A DNA stretch of 64,000 bases from Amblyomma americanum (Eukaryota > Arthropoda > Arachnida > Ixodida > Ixodidae), in contig NC_135500.1 of assembly GCF_052857255.1 (NCBI RefSeq), forward strand, positions 166,404,683 through 166,468,682. Direction: 5' to 3'. The notes under the pieces are model-generated. The model searched no databases. It worked only from the letters and a program-made list of their open reading frames with translations, and was not told the DNA's origin. Made by a program: the position numbers and the translations under genes. Of this stretch, positions 13,308-25,000 are shown piece by piece (positions within the stretch are counted from its first letter, which is position 1; each line of letters opens with the position of its first letter).

Positions 13308-13555
13308 TACTGATAAATGTTTTATTTAACAAAGACCGTTGCGACCACCGAATTCGGAGGGGCCCTTAGTCAGGGGCTCCTACGGCCTTAGTTATTTGCT
13401 GAGCCCTATGAACCAGCTGTCTTTAGTCCTCCAGACTTAGGCTGGATAGCACGGCTTCCCACTGCTCAGGTTGTGGTTTTGGTACTTCCGGGAGGCCTCC
13501 ATAGTTACGCAAGTTCATGTAGTGCGATGTAGTGTTGAGTGTTCGCCGCAAAACA
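13308..13555 (-). mobile_element. 3' end fragment of an RNase H-type LINE
   Basis: Read on the minus strand it encodes a C-terminal tail beginning PQPEQWEAVLSSLSLED, then QLVHRAQQITKAVGAP and a stop, followed by a short 3' UTR with a taaataaaac tail ending near 13308. The EQWE...ED pattern is the same as in the fragments at 6.0 and 55.5 kb. One in-frame stop interrupts the tail after LED. Heavily 5'-truncated. Confidence 0.7.
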
Positions 13556-13584
13556 GGCTGCGCTGTTTACCGATTTCAAACTTA

Positions 13585-13825
13585 AGCCATCGAGGTGGCT
13601 TAGTGGCTATGATACTCGGCAGCTGACTTGAAAGAGGCGGGTTCAATCCCGGCCGCGGCGGGAGCATTTCGAGGAAGGCGAAATTGTAGAGGTCTGTGTA
13701 TTGTGCGATTTCACTTCACGTTAAAGAACCCCAGGTTGTCGAAATTAGCTGGAGCCTTCCACCACGACGTCCTTCAGAGCCCGAGTCGCTTTGGGACGTT
13801 GAACTGCATAAAATCAAGCTTTTTA
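13585..13825 (+). mobile_element. tRNA-derived SINE (Ruka-like)
   Basis: A-box-like gtggcttagtggc, B-box gggttcaatccc (near 13640), then the shared body: cacgttaaagaaccccaggt, ggtcgaaatt-like sequence, and the 3' motif gtcgctttgggacgttgaac near 13788-13807. The end is a short A-rich stretch. Nearly full length, about 240 bp, with point divergence. Confidence 0.9.
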
Positions 13826-16194
13826 ACTCAAATTGTTAAGGGAGCTACAGTGCCTGACGTCCTTTTGCCTAGGAGCATGTCATATTCACCGTTCGCGTGG
13901 AAACAGATTAGGGAATCCCCTGGCACGTGTAGGTTATCCTCATTCTGGCTAATTGCCTGCTGTCAGGAAGTGCCTTTTAGTCCACTGCTATCGCTCTCTG
14001 ACGATAACACCGCGCTTTCTCGCGTTTTCTGCTTATTTATCTAGTGGGCGTCTATTTTACCACAACCCCTACAGTAATGTCCATCAGGCCGATATATTTG
14101 ATGTATATATTTATTTCATTTATAACTTTAGTGCTCTCAAGTGTTCTTTTATTTTCCTACTACCCCCCCCCCCCCCCTCTTCCGTATTGTCCACCAGGAT
14201 CATATATAGGCACACAAATAAATAAACACAACATAATTATTGTTGCTTTTCACTGAAACATGAGGAATCAACCAGTGCCGAAAAAAAATGAGTGAAATGA
14301 CTGCCATCTTCAAGGAAGTTTCACATTTCGTTTCGAAAAGGATATAAACATTGCCCCACAAACGCAAGCAAATCAAAAGTTATCACCAATGACCTCGTAT
14401 GTGCCGGCCAACAACACAACTGAAATGTCCGAGATGTGCCGAACCTCATAAACTTTGCACTGAGCTCGTTTAAGCACCATGATCAACCGATTCTTAAGTA
14501 GCATCGCACTCTTGAGTCTTTTTAAGCCCTATGCACCTTCGTCTGAAAGCTCCGTATTACTAAAAGGCTCTAATGATACATTGAGTCTCATAAGCTTCTC
14601 AGTTTTCAATCAACGAGTTTCTATTTTTGGTTTCCGGGTTTTCTTTCTTTAGTTGTCTAGCTGACTCCTTTTACTGCCACTTTTGTCTTTGGTAGTTACA
14701 CATGCTTCTACAGAAAAGGAAAAGTTAAAGTTCACTCACGACGGCGGCTGCTGTCTTGGCCAGAAAAGCAAAGCATGGCAGGGTGCCGGTCGGAAACCAG
14801 ATGCTCTCTACAGGAGTCTTAATGAAAAAAAAAAAGTTTATGGCACAAAGATAACTCCGAGGACGGCGTTATTTCAGCTCAAGAAACACACGCGGAGTCA
14901 CGCTGTTTTGTTGTTGTTTTTTTTTTCTGGCGCTCTCTTTTGTCGGAGTTCTTTTGTGACGCGCTTCAAGTGACGACGAGGACCCTCGGATCTTCTGCGG
15001 CGCGCGGATGAAGAGAAAGAGAGAGAGAGAGAGAGTAGTAGAGAGGAAGAGAGAGGGGACAACTGGGAAGGAGGAAAGAAAAGGCGCATGCCCCCAAGCT
15101 CAGTGACGGCGTGTCTTCTGGCGTTCGCGCTGTTCCTTTAGCGAAGTTTTAATGAGGAGGCTGCTCTCTCAAGAAGGAAGAGCGCATGCTTCGCAGGCGA
15201 TGCCCGCGTTGCGCAGCCGCTACCGCTGCCAGCGGCGATGGCGCCTAAGCGACTCCAGCGCTGAACGTTGCCCGCCATTCGTTTATCTTTCCCCCTTGTT
15301 TTCTTTCTTTTGTTCCCCCTTCGCGACTTCACTCCTCTCTCATTCCGGCTCATTTCGCTCGCTTTACTTTGCCGACGAGGCGCTGCGAATTCACCAGCGT
15401 CCGTGGCGTTGCGGAATAAATTATGCAGATGGCAAGTGAAGCTTTCTGGAAAGCTTTCCTCCTTCTCCGCCCTCCTCCACCTCTCTCTAGTTTTTCGTTT
15501 CGAGTGCGCTTGAGAAGAGAAAAAGGACAAAGGACGGAGGTAATAATACGCGGGAGAAACCAAATGAGGTGAGAGAGGAATAAAAGCAGCGCGGATCTAA
15601 AATTGAATCCGGAGCCTAATTGCCGTTTGAAAGCGACGCAATTAAAAGGCGCGGATTGGAAGATGCGAACAAGCGTAGGGTCTCTCTCGCTGGCTCGCCA
15701 TTCGGTGTGCGCGCGCTTTGACTGTGCAGCTCTCAGCGCGCGAGCTTTGTCGTTTTTCCGATGATGATGAGTCACTCTCTCTCTCTCGATTTGTGAGACT
15801 GTTTTTCTATTTTTTTATTTTTATCGCTATTCTTGAGAGCGGGCGCTTCTTTGATAAGCGTACACTCGAAAGAGCCGATGCTGTTCGACAAATTGAGAGC
15901 TACACAGTCGTGTACGTTCATTTGCGCCATTTCTGTGAATATGGAGTGCGTAGTTTATTTTTGAGGCTTGTGGAGACGAATTTCTGTAACAGCTTGGAGT
16001 TTATTGTCGTAAGACGTATAACCGTGCGCTGCGCACTAGAGTCGGATCAAATTGGTTCGTTGCTCGCCTTTATTGCGTTCACTCAGAAGGCAATTATATT
16101 TTAGGACATTTATACCTGAATATCTCTGAACCAGAGGCTTGCGCGATGTAATTTTTTTTTATCGCTTGCTGTTGTTTTGAAAAAATTGTGTGTT
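13826..16194. other. Unassigned DNA with simple repeats
   Basis: No gene recognised. It contains a C15 run at 14163-14177, a GA-dinucleotide tract at about 15012-15037, a CT tract near 15775-15790, and CpG-richer DNA at 15090-15720. Frames at 15138-15563 and 15350-15775 (both -) are Arg/Lys/Ser-rich artefacts of the purine-rich tract. Confidence 0.45.
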
Positions 16195-16251
16195 CATGTG
16201 TGTGTGAGCACGCGCGTGTGTGCGCGCGTGTGTTTGATTGATCGATTGATC

Positions 16252-16333
<82 letters not shown>

Positions 16334-16357
16334 GCGTGCGTGCGTGCGTGCGTGCGC
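16195..16357. repeat. Compound microsatellite (GT)n-(GATT)n-(GTGC)n
   Basis: A GT/GC alternating tract (about 16195-16232), then about 98 bases of GATT units (16235-16332, with a few GATC variants at the left end), then GTGC units to about 16356. The minus-strand frame of repeated Ser-Ile-Asn-Gln is a by-product of this repeat. Confidence 0.95.
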
Positions 16358-16464
16358 GGTATTGCGCGTACTCGTGTGCGGTTATAAATAAAACTGGTTC
16401 TCTCTAGAAGGTTTCTGTATGAGGCGGAGCTGGAGCTCCATACCACCGACTATCTGCAGGTTGC

Positions 16465-17665
16465 TCTTTCTTGGATCCCCATAAGGAATTTGACTTTGTA
16501 CCACATGATTTGTTACTTGAAAAACTGCGTGCTTATAATATAAATATACGGGTTATTCTTGTATAGGATCGTATCTCCCGTTACGGAAGCAGTTTTTCGT
16601 ACTTAATGGGGCTTAATATCGGATCGCGAATGGTGTACCTCAAGGATCTGTGTTGGCTCCCCTGTTGTTTCATTATGCGTAAATAATATAACTGAATACA
16701 TATATTTCATATGTCGAATGCATTTATTTGCCGATGATTGCGTACAATACGAGAAAAAGGCGTGGATAATCTCCACGCTCTCCAATCGGACACATACGTA
16801 ATCAGAAAATAATGTATGAAATGACACCTGAGTTTAAAATTAACAGCTTGCACGGCATTTACATTAAGGAAGAATCCGCATATGAGTAGCTCTAATTTGA
16901 ATATTATGGCTTTGAATCAAATTTAAGAGATAGTTTATTTAAATTTGAGCTAAGGTGCCACAAAAAGGTCGATTATGCTGCAGCGAGATTTGGGACACCT
17001 TTGGGCTTTTGCAATAGATATACTGAAACATCTCCTTTACATTCTAAAAAATTCTTCTATAGGAGCAATCTCCGATCAGTTCTTAAATATACCTAAAGAA
17101 TTCGGGATTCTCCAGGGGTGCTGGGCAAAGAGACATTCGAAAGGGTCCAGAATTTAGCATCATGATTTGTGTCGGAGATATACCAAAAGTTTGAAAGAAA
17201 TACTGCATTGGAAGCAGTTGGAGAACCTTCTACGTAAGTTTCCATTAAGTTCATTCATGCGGTTTATCATTGAGGTGCCGGCATTGGAAGAACAAAATAT
17301 TACGTACACCTCATTGTATCCCGGACCGCGTAGGCCACACATTCAAGGTATGAGAGATCGCATGCAACACTGATGTACTTCGACTGCCTTTTGTTACAGA
17401 ACCTATGCGAATGGAACAAATCACTTTCAATCCTTGGTTATATTTTGTCTAATTATGTTTTCTTTTCCATGTTTGAATGACTACTACTCACATTTTCAAT
17501 GCTGTGTGCACTTTTGTGTCTGCTGTATTCTTTTTTTTATCATTCATTCTTGCTTTTATGTGAATAAGTTTGCGTGTGTAATTTTTGTAGTGCCTGCTGC
17601 CGCCTTGGATATATGAAGAAAAAATTTTTAAATAAGAATAAGTTTTTATGAAAGAAATAAATGAT
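16465..17665 (+). mobile_element. Old LINE fossil (CR1/L2/Jockey-type RT and C-terminus)
   Basis: RT motifs are readable despite many stops: FDFVPHDLLLEKL (about 16485-16525), NGVPQGSVLAPLLF (about 16630-16672) and the catalytic box LFADDC (about 16726-16745). Downstream, 17130-17345 holds the C-terminal region typical of these LINEs (ERVQNLASHDLCRRY, then an R/L-rich helix). It ends in an A-rich 3' tail, with ataa repeats near 17630-17665. Highly degenerate; no endonuclease seen at its 5' side, so it is 5'-truncated. It abuts another LINE at about 17674. Confidence 0.8.
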
Positions 17666-17858
17666 GAAAAGGAAAGCATGATCCACACATTACACTGATT
17701 ACGGAGACGTGGCTTCACAGTGAAGTGAATGATGATCATGTATTTCCTCCCGCCTACACGGTATTTCGAAAAGATAGAGAATCTAGAGGTGGTGGCATAG
17801 CTATCCTCATTAAGAAACGAATTGCGGCCGTCTTGCAGGACGAGGTACCAGAAATTGA

Positions 17859-18653
17859 ATGCCTATGCGTAAAATTGCTTGTTGGGGTCATAACTTCGTT
17901 TTATATGCTCTGTATAGACCTCCCGATTCTGGACCTGACTGCTTAAATAAACTACAAAACCATATGTCACAGCACGAAAATAGCAAAATTTTGTTGAAGG
18001 GAGATTTCAACTTGCCTGGTGTGGATTGGGAACGCCTTGAGTGTTTTGGTGCTAACAGTAAGCATGCAAAAAAAATGTTTAATATAATGCTAACTCACAA
18101 CTTGATGCAAGTAGTTCACGAGCCAACCCGTCAAGCTGGTTCCACGAAATCATTATTAGATATGTTGTTCCTGCCTCGCAATCTTGTAAGGTTTACTGTC
18201 ACTGTGGAGCAGGGGCTTTCTGATCACTGCCTAGTTAGTGCTTCCTTACCTTTCGTACAACACACTAAAAACAAACAATCATCACTACGTTGTTTTAAAG
18301 ATTATTCACGTGCAAACGACGCATCTGTAACTGAGCATCTAGAAACCTGCTTTCTAGACTTCGATGATACTGATGTCTGTGCACTCTGGGACCGGTTCAA
18401 AAAAATTTGTTTTTATTACATCGAAACTTTTGTGCCAAGCAAATATAGAAAAGAACGTAAGGAAACCCCATGGATGACACGTAGCATAATTCAACTCCGG
18501 CGAAAGGTAAAACGGAACAAGAAGAAGCACACAGACCCTAAACAGATAAAACATTTGCTCGACAATCTAGCATGCGCCATACGTGATTCTAAAGAATATT
18601 TTTTTAACACATCACTTCAAAATTTCATAAAAAACGAGCCAAGTAAATTCTGA
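17859..18653 (+). pseudogene. LINE APE-type endonuclease fragment
   Basis: A 264-codon open segment of the LINE ORF2. Residues 19-22 (YRPP), 48-51 (GDFN) and 121-123 (SDH) fit the conserved core of APE-type LINE endonucleases, which nick target DNA to prime reverse transcription. The N-terminal part of the domain lies in another frame (17674-17880), ending in IAILIKKRI, so a frameshift near 17875 splits the domain. The segment closes at a TGA that falls in the linker before the RT; the next segment continues in the same frame, so a single base change explains the stop. The RT follows directly. Confidence 0.9.
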
Positions 18654-18680
18654 AATTACATCAGTGAGAAAAAAAACACA

Positions 18681-19217
18681 TTGTCACAAGTTTCGGTGAA
18701 CAACGCTATGGTATGTGATCAGATGGCTATTGCCCAGCATTTTAATGAGTACTTTCAAAGCGTATTTTCCGCTCCGAGCGCGTGTACCGCGAATAGCCGG
18801 GTGTATCATCTTTCTGAAGTGAATTTCATATCTTATTCAGGTGTCTTTTTTATGTTATTAAACTTAAAATCGAAAACGTCATGTGGTCCTGATAATATTC
18901 CAAATGTATTCCTTCGTCGTTATGCTGAAACCCTGGCGAAATTCCTCGTGATCATATTTCGTGCTTCTTTGCTGACAAGCAAATTACCTGATGACTGGAA
19001 GACAGCCCGAATTGTCCCCGTTTACAAAAAAGGAAATCGTCTTTTGTTGCAAAACTATCGTCCCATATCATTGACTTCATCGTGCTGTAAGCTACTAGAG
19101 CATATAGTTTCACACTGTGTGAATGAATTTCTAGAAAAAAAAATTGGTCATAAACGAATTCCAACACGGGTTCAGAAGGGGTTTCTCGACAGTAACACAA
19201 ATGATTACGGTAATTAA
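18681..19217 (+). pseudogene. LINE reverse transcriptase, N-terminal part
   Basis: Reads as the fingers region of a LINE RT: SKTSCGPDNIPNVFLRR (the G-PD-IP motif), then WKTARIVPVYKKGNR and NYRPISLTS, all hallmarks of RT domains 0-2. It continues in frame from the endonuclease segment apart from one stop. After about codon 156 the true frame shifts (near 19150) and continues in +1 as HGFRRGFS, so the last about 20 residues of this frame are out of register. Confidence 0.88.
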
Positions 19218-19320
19218 CTCATTCGCATCCTGTATAGAAAGTAAGAGCCAAATTGATGCAATTTTTTTAGATTTCAGCTAGGCGTTCGACAAAGTTCCTC
19301 ATGATAAATTAATTCTAAAA

Positions 19321-19899
19321 ATGAAACATATTAGCATTCCTGAGATTTTCATAACTTGGATAACCGCATGCTTGAAGAACCGCAGGCAGTTTGTTGAAGT
19401 TGGTGGACAATGTTCGGGCTCTCTTCCAGTTTCATCCGGTGTACCACAGGGAAGTGTCTTGGGCCCTCTGCTTTTTCTTTTATATATTAATGACATTGTT
19501 CAAGTAATTAGCCCATCAGTGCATATTAGATTGTTCGCAGACGATTGTATATTATTCAAAGAAATTACTAGTAGGGATGACCAGAATGTTTTGAACAATG
19601 CTGTGAACAATGTTTTGAAATGGTGCGACCAATGGGGCATTGTTCTCAATGCTGACGAAAATGTGTATCTTCCGATAACAAGAAAAAACATACCACATAG
19701 TTACGCATACAAATTAATTTCGTCCCCTCTTGAACAAGTATCTAACTACAAATACTTAGGCATAACTATAACTAGCAAATTAACGTGGAACTTGCACATC
19801 AATAACATTTGCTCTTCCGCATTTCGCAAATTGTGTTGCTTAAGACATAAACTGAAGAACGCGCCTCCTAACATCAAGCTACTTTGTTATTCTTTTTAA
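19321..19899 (+). pseudogene. LINE reverse transcriptase, catalytic part
   Basis: A 192-codon segment with residues 39-51 (SGVPQGSVLGPLL, RT motif B), 72-75 (FADD, motif C, intact catalytic Asp pair) and about 146-152 (YKYLGIT, motif E region). Motif A lies just upstream at about 19262-19300 (FLDFS, stop, AFDKVPH): a TAG replaces the conserved Lys, so the polypeptide cannot be made from this copy. It belongs to the LINE at 17674-20430. Confidence 0.9.
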
Positions 19900-20034
19900 T
19901 CATACCAAAACTCGAATACGCATGCGTAGTGTCGGACCCATATACTAAATCTAACATAGCCAATTTGGAACGAATACAGAGAAAGGCTGTTATTCATCTT
20001 TAATAAATATGCAAAGACTGACTCCCCCACCACT

Positions 20035-20298
20035 TTGATGAAAATTAACCAAATTGAACGACTTGAACTCCGAAGAAAAAAGTTCAGGTTAGAGTTTCTT
20101 GCGCTTTTATTAGAGAACAAATTTGGTCTGGACCTCTCATTATACTTAAAGCCGTTATCTGCCAGACAAACTCGACATTACCACCCTAGTTTTCTAACCC
20201 CTATATTCGCCAAAACAGACACCTACAAGTTTTCATTTTTCCCACGAACTATAATAGATTGGAATCAAATAAACCAACCATTGCCCCATGTGGTCTAA
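20035..20298 (+). pseudogene. LINE ORF2 C-terminal segment
   Basis: An 87-codon segment with the Arg/Leu-rich region RLELRRKKFRLEFL and the closing motif FFPRTIIDWN, both typical of the C-terminal domain of CR1/L2-type LINEs after the RT thumb. It ends the LINE coding region; the A/T-rich tail follows about 100 bases later. Confidence 0.8.
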
Positions 20299-20430
20299 CC
20301 AATTAGTGCTATTTCTGTCTATTTTCCAGTGCTATTTCTTTCTTATTTCACGCTCTTGTACGCCCACCCTGCTTGGACTTAGTGTCCGCAGTATTTCATA
20401 AAAAAATAAATAAAATAAATTAATAAACAT

Positions 20431-21846
20431 GTGACTCCTGAGTGTCCCTTTAAAGTTCAGTCATGAGCTAATCCCTGCGTGTGTAGGATTTTCCTGTTTC
20501 GTCCTTCCTTGGGGGATGTATTTCATACTTAATAGATTCGTGCCGTCTAGTCCAGTTCGCTATTCTTGCACAGTACACTGCTAATAATACAGTAAGGAAC
20601 ACTCTCATGCCGAATATGTCGCCTTACTAATCGATCCAGGAAAGTTTGCTGTAAGGTCGTATGTACACGATCAGTTCTAAACTCTCCAACTGACTCGCTA
20701 AAGCTATGTACGTGTCAAATGCTCGAATTGTCTGCGCCTTTGTTATACAACTTGTGCGATCCTAAAATATCCAGGGTGATACCGTCAAAAGCTGCTTCAA
20801 AGAGCGCAGCTAATCCTCAAACAGATGCACTCCAACCGTCGTCCCACTTGGCAGACTTAGTCTCAGCCTCATATACTAGCGTCATCTACCTTTGTACACG
20901 CCGTGAATCTCGACCTACTTTAGCAGCGGTTTCTAGGCGGACACCTTATGTAAATTTATCCTAGCATGATGGTGGCGGAGACAGAAAGAGTGAGGTCCTT
21001 GCATAACTTTCTTTTTCTATTTATGTTAGCCTTTGTGCACTCCAGGATGTGCTTTTGATGTAGCAAGTACTTTTTTGTCCACTGAAATAAATTTTTTATT
21101 TTTTTGCTGTTTTTTGAAGTTTTTTTATGGCCGTGCTTACGCCTGTAAATCACTGTCTTTCCTCATGTCGCTTACATTTTATAGAAGACAATCACTGGAT
21201 AATCTTCGAGGCCACCCTTGCGAAATTTGGGATATTTTCTTAGCTTGCATCCTCGTTGATAATATCGAGCGTGGAAAGTAGCGAATATACTCGCCATTGA
21301 CGCAGAAGAGTGGAGGGGTTGTTGTGAAGGATGAATTTGCCTTTCTTATGGCGCAGGAATGCAAATTTAACTTTTAATTGGAATTCCAGATGTTTAGGTA
21401 TACTTAAATGGGACGCCAGAAGGTTCTTCAAGTGTCCACTATTGGCCGTCAGATCGACGCATATGCGGCGGCACCGTCGCTCCACTAGTGTGGATACGCA
21501 GCAGGCGGCGCTGTTGGAAACGTACGCTTCTGTGCTTCGCTTCCTCATTTTCAGAGGGTTTTTCAAAACAAAAAAAAAATCATCAGAGGACGCTTACGAG
21601 TTTGTCCACGCAGTTGACCCAGCTTCAGCTGGTTTGAGATTTTGCAGAAATTGGGGCATGTAAGAGTGTTCTTCGAGCGGATTCTCTCCGGTATCAGGGT
21701 GCAGATCTAGCGGTTCAAAATTTCGCCTTGTATTCGGGTGTATAACAATGAACAGGGAGGAATTATTATAGGAGATGATCTAAAATAGCTTTGCACTTAC
21801 CTAGTGCTTCGCGTATCCGCCTCGTGTTAGTGGTGTGCTGGGGGAC
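20431..21846. other. Unassigned non-coding DNA
   Basis: No gene recognised. The pair of overlapping opposite-strand frames at 21240-21663 lies in a GC-richer patch (21470-21530) and shows no family features. Confidence 0.45.
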
Positions 21847-21864
21847 GGGGGGGGGGGGGGGGGG
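21847..21864. repeat. G18 homopolymer
   Basis: Uninterrupted run of 18 G. The true length may vary or be mis-assembled. Confidence 0.9.
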
Positions 21865-22005
21865 ACTGAATTTTCAATTTTTAGAACTGGATGCGAGCAG
21901 TTTAAGTTTTATTTGTGGGAACGCGGATGCATTTTTGGCGGTGGGCGCCTGGAGGTGATCACCTGGGAACTATTGGGACAGCACCCCGCCGGAAATTCCC
22001 GGAAG

Positions 22006-22085
22006 GCGATGATGATGATGATGATGATGATGTTTTCAAGCTTAATGAGACATACCCACGGTGGTGGATTAGCCAGGGTGCATTG
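22006..22085 (+). repeat. (GAT)n followed by a shared tick-repeat motif
   Basis: Eight GAT units (22008-22032) are followed at about 22045-22078 by gagacatacccacggtggtg and gattagccag. The same motif (cacatacccac...tggccaa) recurs after a TTC tract at 26469-26540 and again at about 26648, which marks it as part of a dispersed element. The family is not named with confidence. Confidence 0.65.
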
Positions 22086-25000
22086 ACGACTTTGCAGCAA
22101 CAATCATCAAAGCACATCTTCATCGTCTTTGATCAACAAAAGCCCTCTTGATCGCTTTCTGCAGTTGTGTACCGAATTTGATAGGCCTATAAAACCTTTT
22201 GATTTTTGGTAATGAAATAAAAACACAATTAAATAATAGGTAAACATTGTATACATGCAATTACTAATTGAAGCGTTACCATATCGCACCGCAAGCCGAA
22301 TTATAGGCCCACCTTGACCCACCAAACGAAGCAAACTTCGTTTGTGACGTATCTTGAGAGGGTGTAACTCGACAACGGGTAGACGTGTATCGTAATTTTT
22401 CTGATAGATGGGGCTAAGCGTCGATTGCTATGCTAGGCGGCGTGCGTGCACGCGTAGCCGGGCATGGTGGCAATCCAGCCTGCTTCAAAGGGGACGCTTT
22501 TATGTTCCATCCTTCCATCCGTAATGAGCCGTCTCCCTCGGAAGCTTCTCTCAGATGCGCTCGTTCCACAGATACGTTCACTACCACAGTGTGTTTGAAG
22601 AAGGACATGGATGTACCTCCATTTAATCTCATTCATATCAATTCTGGTAAACCACACAGCTAGCGCTCTTTACTTCAACGTTTTGCAGACGGTAGCGGCC
22701 TTTTTTGTTACAACAGGCTAGTTTACGGTCTGAAAGTAAAACCCGGGAAGCTAACACGATGCGCTTATCTTTAGAGTTCATCAGCTGGCATCAGAAGGCA
22801 AGAAAAGCGGAACTGTTGGATCATGGTTTGGGTCAACAATGAAGTAGCTCGAGCTCAGCATTTTCAAATATTTCAGACTTGCGCTCACGTAGACCAGTGT
22901 TCATCCTCATTTGCAAACTTTAAACTGTCATTCTAGCAACCGGTGCGGCGAGGGGACCTCACGGGACTTCACATCACTAAAATTTTTCAAATCAAGTTTG
23001 CTAACCAAGCTTACAGCAGAGCTGGTTGGTAAGTCGTGGCTCGGGACGATTGCGGTACAATGGCAAATACATAGCCAAGAGTATGTGTTCGTTCGTTATT
23101 GGCTTGTTTTGCTTCACTTTGCAGGAGGGGAATCCATATCCCGAGCTTATCAGAACGCGAGACTTAGCTCATATAGTAGTCGTTAACCGAGAATCGCCGC
23201 ACTTATGTCACCGGGGAGGGCAGGAAAATTGACATCACATAGCTGCAGCCGGTAGCACCATTACTAATAATATTGGAATCGCTTCCTGTTAAGTGATTGG
23301 TTTTGAGCAACCAGTACTATGTTGTCTACGTTGCTGCCTTCCGAGTGCTTTGGGTAAGCAGTGAACAGGAACTTGCTAAAATTTTTTAAGACAAGCAGTT
23401 AAGCTTCTGGTATTCCACAGCTCACAGAGGTTGGAAAGGAGACGTGTGAAGCGCACTGCTGCATCTCACATAAACGCCCCTTCGTGACGAACAGTAAGGG
23501 GTATTGTAACGCGAAGAAAGATGGCAAGACCTTTCAGCCATCAGCTCCCCGTTTTTTGCAGCTGATCAGAACGGCACATTATAGAAAACAAAAAAAAAAC
23601 AAATTTCTTGCAGTTTGTAACTGGTCAGGGTCATCCCCCTCCCCATCTTTCTGCTAAACAAGCAGAAATGTGCACGTAAAAAGACGTTCCCTTTGTTTGA
23701 GTTACACAATAGACGATGACAATGTAACAAAACAAGATTATTAACCACTCTTTATGGTGCTCCCTTTTTCCCTTCGATAGGACTTTATCGGGACATGTTC
23801 CCCCGAAAGGAGACAGGAATGATCGACGATAATAGTAGCGTTCAAAATGAAGACGATTATCGATTTTTCTCGGGTCTTGTGCAAAGCGGAAAAGAAAGAA
23901 AAGTGCGGTAGCTTCAATGTAGTGCGCCTGGCACAATGAACCCCTCTTTCTATTTCTTCTTTAGCCCTTTGTGTATGTTATTGTCTTCGCTAAAAGGCGG
24001 TGCACGAGTGAGGCGATTTCTGGGAACCGCGGGCTAATCGTGGGTGACGCTGAAGGGAGATTACTTTCATGCTTGCGACGCGCAGAGGGATATATGTTTT
24101 TCCTATATCTGCGGTCTTATATAAATACCGACCCGCTCTTATTCGTGTTTCGCCAGCTATGCAGATTAATACAGAAATCTTGGAGATTGCTTTACGTTTT
24201 GATTGGTGTTCTTTCAGAAGCTCCTGTTTAAATGTATGCCAAAAAATTTTGTGTGAATTGTGCGTTCGGTTGAAAAACATTAAAATTAGTATCACTAGGG
24301 CGTGTATTGTGGGGTTGGCGCAAGATTTCAAGATATTTTCGACAGAAACGCGTTTTCTAATTGTACGCTTATCTTTAGCAAACTCTCGAAACTATTCGCG
24401 GTGTGTTTATTCATATAACGGTATCGCTTCGTACATTAAGGGACCCCAATACAAGTGTAAATGTCAGACCTCAGCTTGTTTCTTAAATAACAAGAATTCT
24501 TGAAGTTCGATATCTACGTTAACCACAGAATGGTAATCTTTGTTGGAATATAAATCCCAGAAACGTCATGCTGACGACACACGTCATTGGTAGCAAGGTC
24601 AGGGAAGCAACCAGTTGCGTATGATGAGTTCTTTACGACGGCACAAGTTCATTCTATTCCCGGCTTGGATTACCAGCGTCAGGATGTGTCTTTTCAATAG
24701 TCAGATACAACTAAAGTCGTCAGTGTCCGCCAGACAGCATTGATCCGTGGCAAAATTCAGTCCTCTATTAAAGATTTTTTTTTGTTTCCTCAACCGAATG
24801 CTAACCACCAGAGGAAATTACAAGCTCTGGCTTGTAATTATCATGCTCTATAGAAATTATAATTATCTGGCTCTGGCTGGAATTTATGATGCATCTGGGT
24901 TGTTTGATTCAGGATAACATAAAAAACTCACTCAAATGGGCACATTGCTAAAGAGCATGTGCTTGTTTGTGCTTGAGAGTTGAGCAGTACATAGAGACCA

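Larger units (their letters stand above)
17674..20430 (+). mobile_element. LINE, CR1/L2/Jockey-type, 5'-truncated, nearly full EN-RT ORF2
   Basis: The copy begins inside the apurinic/apyrimidinic-type (APE) endonuclease (LITETWLHSEV near 17695), continues through EN motifs GDFN (18000-18011) and SDH (18219-18227), then the RT domain with SGVPQGSVLGPLL (about 19435-19473) and catalytic FADD (19534-19545). It ends with a C-terminal region containing FFPRTIIDWN (about 20242-20271). The 3' end is an AT-rich repeat tail at about 20398-20430. Inactivating lesions include a frameshift near 17875, a stop at about 18652, a frameshift near 19150, a stop in RT motif A at about 19280, and breaks after 19899. 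It sits immediately 3' of an older LINE of similar type. Exact clade would need an RT phylogeny. Confidence 0.9.

Noticed and set aside
16255..16446. Minus-strand frame of repeated Ser-Ile-Asn-Gln
   Set aside because: Translation of the GATT microsatellite.
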